A stretch of DNA of 64,000 bases from Bradyrhizobium sp. WBOS07 (GTDB taxonomy: Bacteria > Pseudomonadota > Alphaproteobacteria > Rhizobiales > Xanthobacteraceae), in NCBI RefSeq assembly GCF_024585165.1, contig NZ_CP029008.1:744001-808000 (forward strand), in the 5' to 3' direction. Positions within the stretch are counted from its first letter, which is position 1, and each line of letters begins with the position of its first letter. Both the position numbers and the translations under genes were made by a program. This document shows positions 36,982 to 44,466 of this stretch, piece by piece. A model generated the notes under the pieces. It saw only the letters and a list, made by a program, of their open reading frames with translations, was not told the DNA's origin and did not search any database.

Positions 36982-37155
36982 CGAAGGGCCACGCTCCGGC
37001 GAGACGGACGATTGCGCAAATGCCCGCCGGACGGTCGGAACGATTGCCGCGTCCCTCAATAGCGGAATTCGGCGCGGGGAGGGACCCCAGAATTCCGGCG
37101 TGGTGAATGGAGGCGTGAGTGGTGATATCGCGATCGTCACCACAACGAAATCTGC

Positions 37156-37248
37156 GCTCCCTCCCCCGCGTGCGGGGGAGGGTTGGGGAGAGGGTATCTC
37201 CGCAGTGGGACTCCCCAAGAGGAGAGAGCCCCCACCCCTGCCCGGGGC
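37156..37248. repeat. Palindromic repeat, GCTCCCTCCCCCGC family
   Basis: GCTCCCTCCCCCGCGTGCGGGGGAGGG forms a strong hairpin and is followed by TTGGGGAGAGGGTATCTCC, with a degenerate right arm. Elements with the same plan occur at 62044-62152 and within 44565-44858. Confidence 0.65.
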
Positions 37249-37271
37249 GGCCCAAAAGACCGCCCAAAACC

Positions 37272-37300
37272 TTGACTGCCCGCCCCTTCCCCCCTATACG
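37272..37300 (+). promoter_or_regulatory. Sigma-70-type promoter for rpmB
   Basis: TTGACT at 37272-37277 and TATACG at 37295-37300 are separated by 17 bases. The -35 hexamer matches consensus at five of six positions. It lies about 95 bp upstream of the rpmB ATG, leaving a leader of roughly 90 nt. Confidence 0.6.
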
Positions 37301-37396
37301 TCCGCCCGCTCCCTGCAAGGACAAAAGAATTTGCCCCCGTGGCGCCCAAAATGGCGGCCGCACCCGTTGGGGGTTCGAAGCATAAGGATTTCTACC

Positions 37397-37708
37397 ATGT
37401 CTCGCCGCTGCGAACTGACGGCCAAGGGCCCCCTCGTCGGCCACAAGGTCAGCCACTCCAACATCAAGACCAAGCGCCGCTTCCTGCCGAACCTCGTCAA
37501 CGTGACGTTCATCTCGGAAGCCCTGGAGCGCAACGTGCGCCTGCGTGTCTCCACCAACGCGGTGAAGAGCGTCGACCACAATGGCGGCCTCGATGCCTAC
37601 CTGCTCAAGGCCAACGCCGACGCGCTCTCCCCGCGCGCCCTCGAGCTGAAGCGCGCCATCCAGAAGAAGGTCGGCCCGTCGACCGCGCCGGCGAAGAAGG
37701 CGAGCTGA
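37397..37708 (+). CDS. rpmB: 50S ribosomal protein L28
   Basis: The 103-aa protein begins [33 protein letters not shown], the classic L28 N-terminus, and ends in a Lys/Ala-rich tail. It is a structural component of the large subunit. A promoter and terminator flank it, so it is monocistronic. It marks the left boundary of the second low-GC islet. Confidence 0.97.
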   Translation: MSRRCELTAKGPLVGHKVSHSNIKTKRRFLPNLVNVTFISEALERNVRLRVSTNAVKSVDHNGGLDAYLLKANADALSPRALELKRAIQKKVGPSTAPAKKAS

Positions 37709-37778
37709 GTTTTACGGAATTGGGCGGGGGCTAGGTTGCGTCGCGTGGCGTAGGCTTAGCCGAGTAAGAGTTTGCGTT

Positions 37779-37812
37779 GCGGCCGGATCGGAAGATCCGG
37801 CCGCTTTTGTTT
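37779..37812 (+). terminator. Rho-independent terminator of rpmB
   Basis: A perfect eleven-base stem (GCGGCCGGATC, loop GGAA, GATCCGGCCGC) is followed by TTTTGTTTTT. It begins about 70 bp after the rpmB stop and is where the GC-rich chromosome gives way to the islet. Confidence 0.92.
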
Positions 37813-37897
37813 TTGGGGAGCGACAACCTAAGGTATCGATCGTTGCCCGCGAATCGCGCAAAAATCCCAAGATTGCTCGCGGTCGAAAGGACGTCAG

Positions 37898-39277
37898 ATG
37901 GTGGCGCTCCGTGACTCTGTATTTATTAGTCACGCTACTCCTGAAGATAACGCTTTCACTCTTTGGCTCGGAGGGCGCCTAACCGCTTTGGGCTATCACG
38001 TATTCGCCGACATACTTCGCCTCAAAGGCGGAGACGATTGGGAACGCATTCTCGAGGACGCTATCCGACAACGCGCCAAGCGCTTTCTACTCGTTGCGAC
38101 GCCAGGCGGCATTCAAAAGCAAGGAGTTCGGAACGAGATTAATCTGGCGGTCGAAACCGCTAAAAAGATTGGGGATGGCGGCTTCATTGTACCGCTCCGG
38201 CTCGCTGCTTATCCACCACCGCTACAGATTGCGCAGACTCAGTACATAAACTTCGAAAAGGGTTGGGCTCAGGGTCTCGCTGAACTGTTGCCGCTGCTCG
38301 AAGAAGCAAACGTTCCTAAGCACACCGCTCCAGAGGAGACAAAGGCTTGGCAAAGCCTTCAGCTCAAAGATGCAAGATCCATAACTAACGGCCCTGAGCA
38401 ACTCGTCTCCAATTGGTTAAAAGTAACATCTTTGCCGACGTCAATTGCATTCTTCGATTTCAAAAGCGGCATCGCTCTAGGATCAGCACAAAAGGCGCGA
38501 GCAGATTGTCCGCTTCCCATCGCGCTTCACAACCGTGGCTTTCTCAGCTTTGCACCGCTGCACCAGTTGCAAGAGTACTTTGGCCCTAACCTTCCCATCG
38601 AAGTGATCGATACTTGCGACATAGACACGTTTCTCTCCAAAGGATGGCACTCGCAACATCTCGCGCCGAAAGATTGCCGTCCCAAATTTACCGACATAGT
38701 TCGCCGAGCGCTCGACGCTCACTTCAGTTCTAAGGGATTAAGGTCATTTGAGTACGCCAGCGGTCGACTTGCGTGGTGGGCAACCGCACGTCACGCTACG
38801 CTAGATCAACACACTTTCGCGTGGGACTCGCTTAGGGGAAGGCGACAGCTTGTTGGCCGATCCGAGAAGCGAGGCTTTTACTGGCACTATGCCGTCAATT
38901 GCATAGCGCGAACCAATCCGTTGCGTCACGTCCGCGTTACCGGGCGAGTAGTATTTACCTCAAATGGCTCTGACCTCATTGGAGATACCCGTCGCCTACA
39001 CCGGATGCGGCGCACATTCTGCAAGGGATGGAGAAATGACAAGTGGCGAGATCTACTTCTCGCGTTCTGGTATTGGATGAGCGATGGAGCAGAATTCCTA
39101 GACATTGCACTTGGCGAAGGAAACGCCATGCGTCTAAGTCTTCCTCCTCACCTTTTCACAGCGCCATTTGGGATAAGCTCTCCGTCCGACGCACTTCAAG
39201 ACGATCAGGACGATGATCTGCTAACTGACTATGACGACGATACAGACGATAGCGAAGAAGGGGATGGGGTTGACTAA
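37898..39277 (+). CDS. TIR-APAZ subunit of a SPARTA short-Argonaute immune system
   Basis: The 459-aa protein has an N-terminal TIR domain (about 5-140) and a C-terminal APAZ-type domain (about 160-430). The TIR strand FISHATPED (9-17), the WE motif at W48-E49 of GGDDWERILEDAI (E49 aligns with the catalytic Glu of NAD-hydrolysing TIRs), the KRFLLVATPGG strand and RNEINLAVE helix are present. APAZ resembles the N-L1-L2 part of long Argonautes and holds the guide-target duplex with the partner. On activation by target nucleic acid, TIR depletes NAD(P)+ and kills the infected cell. The C-terminus is a highly acidic tail. AAAGGA precedes the ATG. Its TAA overlaps the Argonaute ATG by one base. 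Low GC content contrasts with both flanks. Confidence 0.88.
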   Translation: MVALRDSVFISHATPEDNAFTLWLGGRLTALGYHVFADILRLKGGDDWERILEDAIRQRAKRFLLVATPGGIQKQGVRNEINLAVETAKKIGDGGFIVPLRLAAYPPPLQIAQTQYINFEKGWAQGLAELLPLLEEANVPKHTAPEETKAWQSLQLKDARSITNGPEQLVSNWLKVTSLPTSIAFFDFKSGIALGSAQKARADCPLPIALHNRGFLSFAPLHQLQEYFGPNLPIEVIDTCDIDTFLSKGWHSQHLAPKDCRPKFTDIVRRALDAHFSSKGLRSFEYASGRLAWWATARHATLDQHTFAWDSLRGRRQLVGRSEKRGFYWHYAVNCIARTNPLRHVRVTGRVVFTSNGSDLIGDTRRLHRMRRTFCKGWRNDKWRDLLLAFWYWMSDGAEFLDIALGEGNAMRLSLPPHLFTAPFGISSPSDALQDDQDDDLLTDYDDDTDDSEEGDGVD

Positions 39278-40818
39278 TGAAAACCTTGAACCTCATCAGA
39301 CTTGCGGAACCTCAATTAGAATTCAAATACGGACAGACCTTAGTCTACCCTAGGGACGGACTTTACCTCTACGGCCCCGTGGATGGTGGACGGCCCAGTA
39401 TTCATTATGGCGCGATAGGAACGAAGAGTGGGGTTGAGCGGCTCGGGCGCTGGGCTAAAGCTGTGGCCGGGTTTGTCGATATTCCACCACCCCGCAAGGG
39501 CGCTAAAGCGATCGAGCCTCAACATATTCCGTTTCCCGGATTCTCAGCGGCATTCAACTCGAACTGGCCTGTTTACCCGAAGACAGTAATCGACACTATC
39601 GACTCTGCAGCGCTTTCTAAAGCGCTCAGAATTTCGAATCGAAACGAAGCAATCAAAGCTGCAGTGGATCTGTATGTGAACGCCTTAGTGGCCCGATGCG
39701 ACCGAATTGAAGATGCGCCGAGCTTTTGGTTCGTAGTTATTCCCGAAGAAGTTTACGACCTTGGCCGCCCACTTTCTCGCATCCCAACAAAGGAGAAGAT
39801 TCCAGGCAAAACCCGCATCTCAAGGGCGGAGGCATTAAAGCTTGACAATCAGCCGACTTTATTTGGGTTGGAAGAGGCCGAAGCCGATGTTTACAAGTAC
39901 GCAACTCACTTTAGGAGACAACTGAAAGCTCGACTCTTGTCTCCCAAGATAGTGACCCAAATTGTTCGAGAGACAACTCTTACACCCGACGATTTCCTAA
40001 GGAGCGATGGTCAACGAAAGAGACGCATTGAGGACAACGCGACCGTTGCATGGAAACTGACGACGGGATCCTATTACAAGGCCGGAGGCAGACCTTGGCA
40101 ATTAGCCGGCGTTCGAGAGGGCGTATGCTACGTAGGCTTGGCGTACAAGAGGCGAGAAGCGACAGCAGATGACGGCTTCGCCTGCTGCGCAGCTCAGATG
40201 TTCCTCTCAAGCGGCGAGGGCATCGTCTTCAGAGGCGCATTGGGTCCTTGGTACAACTCGGACACAAAACAATTCCACATTGACGAGCCAGCAGCGAAGC
40301 GCTTGATCGAAATGGTGGTTCAGGAATATCGCGATCAGCACAACAATCAACCGCCAAAAGAATCATTCCTGCACGCTAAATCTCACTTCTCCGACGAAGA
40401 ATGGAGCGGCTTCGCTAGTGGCGCGCCTCCCGAAACCAATGTCGTCGGCGTACAAATCTCAGACGCGCAAGACGCGCTTAAGCTATTTAGGCCCGGTAAG
40501 TATCCAGTCCTGCGGGGAACGGCGCTACTCCTTTCTGAAAGCGAGGCCTATGTCTGGACATCTGGATACGCCCCCCGGCTCGATACTTATCTGGGCCCCG
40601 AAACACCTAATCCCTTGTTGGTAAGACGACAGCGAGGAAATTGCGAACTAGAAACGATCCTTGAGGACGTGATGAGCCTTACAAAGATCAACTTCAATTC
40701 GTGCCTGCACAATGATCGTCTGCCTGTAACCATAAGGTTCGCCGATGCCGTGGGTGAAGTGATCCTTGCGGCGCCCCAGACAAGTGAGCCCAAGCTAGCG
40801 TTCAAATATTACATCTAG
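39277..40818 (+). CDS. Short prokaryotic Argonaute (MID-PIWI), SPARTA type
   Basis: The 513-aa protein matches short pAgo in length and layout: a MID domain (about 60-260) and a C-terminal PIWI (about 270-513). Expected slicer residues are not intact: VCYVGLAYKRRE occupies the position of the first catalytic Asp in active PIWI domains (where IGIDxSR is usual), and LHAKSHFSDEEW is the short-pAgo version of the third motif. The end LAFKYYI fits the buried C-terminus typical of PIWI domains. It would bind a guide and use the target to trigger the TIR partner without cutting. The ATG shares its A with the upstream TAA, so synthesis is coupled. Confidence 0.9.
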   Translation: MKTLNLIRLAEPQLEFKYGQTLVYPRDGLYLYGPVDGGRPSIHYGAIGTKSGVERLGRWAKAVAGFVDIPPPRKGAKAIEPQHIPFPGFSAAFNSNWPVYPKTVIDTIDSAALSKALRISNRNEAIKAAVDLYVNALVARCDRIEDAPSFWFVVIPEEVYDLGRPLSRIPTKEKIPGKTRISRAEALKLDNQPTLFGLEEAEADVYKYATHFRRQLKARLLSPKIVTQIVRETTLTPDDFLRSDGQRKRRIEDNATVAWKLTTGSYYKAGGRPWQLAGVREGVCYVGLAYKRREATADDGFACCAAQMFLSSGEGIVFRGALGPWYNSDTKQFHIDEPAAKRLIEMVVQEYRDQHNNQPPKESFLHAKSHFSDEEWSGFASGAPPETNVVGVQISDAQDALKLFRPGKYPVLRGTALLLSESEAYVWTSGYAPRLDTYLGPETPNPLLVRRQRGNCELETILEDVMSLTKINFNSCLHNDRLPVTIRFADAVGEVILAAPQTSEPKLAFKYYI

Positions 40819-40921
40819 CGGCAGGGGCTGATCTAAGTCGACCTTGGCAGCAAATTCCGTTGGATCGACTCTACGCTCAGAATTTTAGCTACTTGGGCGA
40901 CACGTAAAAATGGGAGTTCAT

Positions 40922-41605
40922 ATGCCGAGCCGCGCCGAGGTAATTCGCGTTCTCTTGCATCTCCTCAACGAAACAGCACATGGCGAGATCGACGAGATCA
41001 CCAGCCAAATACTTGAAGGCGCCCGTCATATTTCGGCACAACGGCTCTCTGAGATAGATCAGAAGCTCGACAGTATAATTCGTAGACTTGATCGGCCATT
41101 TTGCCAGCTTGCCGAAACCGAGGACAACGCACACGCAAAGTTGATTGTGGGGCTGGGCTCTGGCGCGAGACAGCAGGCCTTAGCCCACTTGAACGACAGC
41201 TTGGGCGGAGCTCGACATTTGACGATATGTGATCCCTATCTTCTAAGTTCGCCAGGACGCATATCATCCGAAGAGTATGTGAATGGAATCGAGAGCGCTC
41301 TACCGCAGACGCTGAGAGCCGTTGAGATTTTCTCGAAACGGGGCGTACGAAACAAGGATATTGCGGATCGACTAAACCAAATGTTTCGTCGCAGAGATAT
41401 TAGAGTGAGGATCTACAAAACGGAAGACATCCATGATCGCGTTTGGATCAAGGACTCTCTTGAAGCGTATTCGATCGGAACGTCTTTCAACGGCCTTGGA
41501 AACAAATTCACCTTTATTCTTCCCTTACCATCAAGCGACGTCAGGCCCTTCTTATCAGAAATACAAATTCTTAGATCGGAACTGTCATTTTCGAAATCGG
41601 TGTAA
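40922..41605 (+). CDS. PLD-like (HxR/GTSxN) protein downstream of SPARTA; possible accessory
   Basis: This 227-aa protein has an N-terminal helical region (about 1-65) and a single phospholipase D-like half-domain. The C-terminal motif reads H171-D-R173-(x4)-D178 followed by IGTSFN, which is HxK(x4)D(x)nGSxN with Lys replaced by Arg. Earlier elements LTICDPYLL and DIRVRIYKTEDIHDR fit the same fold. One such half-domain usually dimerises to make an active site, as in Nuc-like endonucleases, or is used in abortive-type proteins. It begins 103 bp after the Argonaute stop, in the same direction. GGGAG supports ATG 40922; ATG 40910 is an alternative. Its low GC matches the SPARTA genes. A functional link to them is inferred. 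Confidence 0.7.
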   Translation: MPSRAEVIRVLLHLLNETAHGEIDEITSQILEGARHISAQRLSEIDQKLDSIIRRLDRPFCQLAETEDNAHAKLIVGLGSGARQQALAHLNDSLGGARHLTICDPYLLSSPGRISSEEYVNGIESALPQTLRAVEIFSKRGVRNKDIADRLNQMFRRRDIRVRIYKTEDIHDRVWIKDSLEAYSIGTSFNGLGNKFTFILPLPSSDVRPFLSEIQILRSELSFSKSV

Positions 41606-41718
41606 GTTGTCAGCGAGGAAAGCTATACGACCTCGAAGCATCCAATCCAGCATAGCGTTATCCTAAGCCCGATTTTCCGCTATACTCGCCCCGGTAGCAT
41701 CCCCCCGAGGCGCATCCG

Positions 41719-43047
41719 ATGGACACCGCGCACACCCCCGACCCCCACCCCTCCCCCAAGAACCTCGTCATCTGCTGTGATGGCACTGGCAACGAGATCT
41801 CGGAGAACATCTCCAACGTCCTGAAGCTGTATCGCTGCCTGCGCAAGACCGACAGGACGCAGCCGCGGCAGATGGTGTTTTACGATCCCGGGGTAGGCAC
41901 GGTGACGGAGCCGACGACGTGGCACCGCCTCAAGGCCAACGTCAACCTGGTGCTGGGGCTCGCCACCGGCTACGGGCTCGATGACAACGTGCTCTCGGCC
42001 TATTGCTTCCTGGTCGAGCATTACGCGCCGGGCGACAAGATCTATCTGTTCGGTTTTTCGCGCGGCGCCTACACCGTGCGCGTGCTGGCGGGGCTGATCC
42101 ACAAGATCGGCCTGATCAGGCCGGAGCAGGCGAACCTCGCTGGGAGCGGCCTCGTCGCCTACAAGCAATATTCCGGCACCGGGCGCGGCAACGACGTCGA
42201 GGATCTCAGCGACGTCGCGTTCGACGAGAGCGGGCCGCTGCCGAAGGACGCGTTCGATCTCGCCGCGCAGTTCGCGCGCATCACCTCGACGCGCTGGCCG
42301 ACCATCCACTTCATCGGCGTGTGGGACACGGTCGCGAGCGTGATCGTGCCGCGCGCCGACCGGCTGTTCTGGCCGAGCCTGGAGGAGCTCGCCTTCACGC
42401 TGCGCAACCCGAGCGTCAGGATTTTCCGGCAGGCAATCGCGATCGACGAGCGGCGCTGCATGTTCCGCCTCAAGAAGTACTGGGAGCCGCAGGAGTTCTG
42501 GAGCAACCGCTACGTGCCTGATGAGAAGAAGGTGCCGCAGGACATCCTGCAGGTGTGGTTCGCCGGCGTGCACAGCGACGTCGGCGGCGGCTATGCCGAG
42601 GCCGAGAGCGGCGAGTCCAAATATCCGCTGCTGTGGATGCTGGATGAGGCGGAGAAGGCGGGGCTGAACTTCAACCCCGCGACCATCAAGCAGCTGGCCT
42701 GGGGCATCCCGCGCAAGAACTCGCCGTTTCACTATGTCGCGCCGGCCTATGCCGGCAAGACCGGCGAGCTGCACAATTCGATGACGGCCGCCTGGCGGCT
42801 GCTGGAGTACATTCCGAAGAGCGCGAAGTACCGGGAGTGGCCGGAGCGGAAGGTGGTGCTCGGCTTCTACATCCCCGATTGCGAGCCGCGCCTCATTCCC
42901 GACGGCGCGCATGTGCACGAGAGCGTGCTGAAGCGGATGGCGGTGGAGCCGGAGTATCGGCCGGTGAACATGCCGAAGGACTACGTGACGGTGCCGATGC
43001 CGGTGCCGCCGCGGGTGGAGCCGGCGGGGGAGAGCGTGACGGGGTGA
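41719..43047 (+). CDS. DUF2235 (T6SS Tle1-like phospholipase/hydrolase) protein
   Basis: The 442-aa protein has the DUF2235 alpha/beta-hydrolase fold. The N-terminal VICCDGTGNEI is the family opening. S114 in YLFGFSRGAYTVRV is the nucleophile elbow; D and H follow in IGVWDTV and FAGVHSDVGGGY. Tle1 effectors share this fold, but there are no T6SS genes nearby and no toxin-immunity partner, so a cytoplasmic housekeeping hydrolase is equally likely. GC-rich codons mark it as chromosomal flank, not islet. Confidence 0.85.
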   Translation: MDTAHTPDPHPSPKNLVICCDGTGNEISENISNVLKLYRCLRKTDRTQPRQMVFYDPGVGTVTEPTTWHRLKANVNLVLGLATGYGLDDNVLSAYCFLVEHYAPGDKIYLFGFSRGAYTVRVLAGLIHKIGLIRPEQANLAGSGLVAYKQYSGTGRGNDVEDLSDVAFDESGPLPKDAFDLAAQFARITSTRWPTIHFIGVWDTVASVIVPRADRLFWPSLEELAFTLRNPSVRIFRQAIAIDERRCMFRLKKYWEPQEFWSNRYVPDEKKVPQDILQVWFAGVHSDVGGGYAEAESGESKYPLLWMLDEAEKAGLNFNPATIKQLAWGIPRKNSPFHYVAPAYAGKTGELHNSMTAAWRLLEYIPKSAKYREWPERKVVLGFYIPDCEPRLIPDGAHVHESVLKRMAVEPEYRPVNMPKDYVTVPMPVPPRVEPAGESVTG

Positions 43048-43071
43048 TGGGAGCGCACTGCTCTCACCCGC

Positions 43072-43155
43072 GTCATTGCGAGGAGCCCTTGCGACGAAGC
43101 AATCCAGACTAACGCCGCGGATACAGTTCTGGATTGCTTCGCTGCGCTCGCAAAG
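43072..43155. repeat. Palindromic repeat, GTCATTGCGAG family, copy 2 (diverged)
   Basis: The right arm CTGGATTGCTTCGCTGCGCTCGCAA matches the copy at 30066; the left arm reads GTCATTGCGAGGAGCCCTTGCGACGAAGCAATCCAG and is only partly complementary. Confidence 0.8.
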
Positions 43156-43190
43156 GGCGGGTTGAGGCAGGCTCGTGCCACACCCTCAGC

Positions 43191-43340
43191 TGTCGTCCCT
43201 GCCTAGTGCGCAATTGCGCACGGGCGCAGGGACCCATAACCACAGGGAGTGGTTTGGCGAAGATTCGACGTTCGGTACTCCAACCACGGATAACCGAGAG
43301 ATCACGCGGTATGGGTCCCTGCGTTCGCCGGGACGACAGC
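43191..43340. repeat. Palindromic repeat, TGTCGTCCC...GGGACGACA family
   Basis: TGTCGTCCCTGCCTAGTGCG begins the left arm and ACGACA ends the right. It contains a perfect GTGCGCAATTGCGCAC palindrome, CCATAACCACAG and ACGCGGTATGGGTCCC, shared with 49263-49380 and related in layout to 3229-3371. Confidence 0.8.
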
Positions 43341-43484
43341 GGTGTCTGCGGCGCACCGCACCCCGCTACCTTCGCTTTCTTCCGTCGCCGACACTTTTCA
43401 TTAAAATTCTCCCGCGCGGCTTAGCTTGATCGCATCATCTCCTGCCCATCATGGCCTCTCGAACACGCCACGAAACTTGTGGTT

Positions 43485-43533
43485 CGGCATGATCTTTCCG
43501 GAAAACCGCTTCACACTTTTCCGGATCATGCCG
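43485..43533. repeat. Palindrome CGGCATGATC...CCGGATCATGCCG, copy 2 of the GCATGATCCGGAAAA family
   Basis: The arms match the chvI-chvG element at 22605-22653. It ends about 20 bp upstream of the PilZ start and its ribosome-binding site. Confidence 0.8.
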
Positions 43534-43553
43534 CGAGCGGAGCTGGAGGAGAC

Positions 43554-43805
43554 GTGCCGCAATTCCCACGCAAATATGCCCGCGTGAAGCCGGCCGGGCT
43601 GGTGTCGCGCCAGGCCAAGATCATCACCGATGCGCGCGCGCCGGTGATCCCCTGCACGCTGATCGACTATTCGCCCGGCGGGGCCTGCGTCGATCTCGGC
43701 GGCCAGGTCAACATCCCCGACCGCTTCGAGCTGCTGCACGTCAACACCAGGAAACGCTGCCGCATCGCCTGGAAGCGCGGCACAAGGGTGGGCGTGGTGT
43801 TTTAG
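43554..43805 (+). CDS. Small PilZ-domain protein
   Basis: This 83-aa single-domain PilZ protein binds cyclic-di-GMP through its RxxxR and (D/N)xSxxG motifs. Both are visible: RKYAR near the N-terminus and DYSPGG in the middle (TLIDYSPGGACVDLGG). The GTG start at 43554 has GGAGGAG seven bases upstream; a longer frame from 43479 runs through the palindrome and looks spurious. Possible target of the cyclic-di-GMP system that includes the EAL protein at 4754, but the link is not shown. Confidence 0.8.
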   Translation: MPQFPRKYARVKPAGLVSRQAKIITDARAPVIPCTLIDYSPGGACVDLGGQVNIPDRFELLHVNTRKRCRIAWKRGTRVGVVF

Positions 43806-43823
43806 GCTTACCCTCCCCTGGAA

Positions 43824-44040
43824 GGCAGGGCTATCGCATATGGCGCTTTGCGAGACCTGAGCGCGCGCCTCGTCCTTCGAGACGACCGCTTTCGCGGTCT
43901 CCTCAGGATGAGGCTAAGCAGCATTGGTGCTCGTTGAAACTTGTGTCGCGCACCTGGTCCTCATCCTGAGGGCCCGCCAACGGCGGGCGTCTCGAAGGAT
44001 GGCCACAGGCGAAATCGCTCCCATATGCGATTGCCCTGCC
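43824..44040. repeat. Nested composite palindrome (outer GGCAGGGCNATCGCATATGG arms)
   Basis: Outer arms GGCAGGGCTATCGCATATGG at 43824-43843 and CCATATGCGATTGCCCTGCC at 44021-44040 are inverted. They enclose a second palindrome running from CGTCCTTCGAGACG to CGTCTCGAAGGA (43870-44001), with further GAGG/CCTC pairs (TCCTCAGGATGAGG, CCTCATCCTGAGG) inside. A diverged outer-arm motif, GGCAGGGCCATCGCGCATATGG, recurs at 44576-44597. Confidence 0.8.
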
Positions 44041-44058
44041 CTGGAGGGTGAAGATACT

Positions 44059-44466
44059 CTACTTCCGCATCCTGGCCTTGGCGCCGGCGATGATCTGCAT
44101 GGCGACGCCGGCGATCCAACCGATGAAGACGAGCCAGGTCCAGCCCATGTGCGGATCGAGCCGGAGCACGATGACGGCGACGGAGACGAAGGCAGTGAGC
44201 GTGGCGAACAACGTGCCGGCGGAGCTCATGAATTCGGCGGCGTCGATCTGGCTGTGCGCGTCGTCGAACGGCATCTGCGGCGTGTCGATGCCGAGATAGA
44301 AGCCGACGGCGCCGAGCAGCATCATCAGCAGCAGGAAGCCCTGCGTGGTCAACATCGGAATCGCGGCGCCGACATAGGCGCCGACGAACAGCCCGCACGC
44401 GGCGCCCGCCATCGCGAGGCCGACACGCTCGAAGATATGAGCCGTTTTGCGGACAGGATAACGCAT
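44059..44466 (-). CDS. Small hypothetical membrane protein, four helices
   Basis: The 135-aa protein has four hydrophobic segments (about 14-34, 40-60, 85-102 and 110-126) and an intervening polar loop (GIDTPQMPFDDAHSQIDAAEF). I do not recognise a family. There are no co-oriented neighbours in the immediate vicinity. It probably is a real gene since coding GC pattern and start at 44466 are normal. Confidence 0.6.
   Translation of the reverse strand: MRYPVRKTAHIFERVGLAMAGAACGLFVGAYVGAAIPMLTTQGFLLLMMLLGAVGFYLGIDTPQMPFDDAHSQIDAAEFMSSAGTLFATLTAFVSVAVIVLRLDPHMGWTWLVFIGWIAGVAMQIIAGAKARMRK

Larger units (their letters stand above)
36982..37396. other. 415-bp gap between TauE and rpmB
   Basis: This divergent gap holds the palindromic repeat at 37156-37248 and the rpmB promoter at 37272-37300. 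The portion next to TauE (36982-37155) shows no obvious signal. Confidence 0.6.
43048..43553. other. 506-bp gap packed with palindromic repeats
   Basis: Three repeat elements sit in this gap at 43072-43155, 43191-43340 and 43485-43533. Between 43341 and 43484 nothing coding is supported. A PilZ promoter may lie in the last part. Confidence 0.7.

Noticed and set aside
36068..37579. Upstream extension of the TIGR02186-like frame across TauE and the repeat
   Set aside because: The upstream 500 codons are out of frame with TauE and rich in Arg/Asp; the signal peptide at 36067 marks the true start.
37898..41605. Transposon or integrase-borne island
   Set aside because: No transposase, integrase, or flanking direct repeats are visible around the SPARTA genes.
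41719..43047. DUF2235 gene as part of the SPARTA defence islet
   Set aside because: It is GC-rich like the chromosome and separated by a 113-bp gap; DUF2235 proteins are common outside defence. I treat it as flank.
41719..43047. Type VI secretion effector
   Set aside because: It has the Tle1-like fold, but there are no VgrG, PAAR, Hcp or immunity genes in the window.
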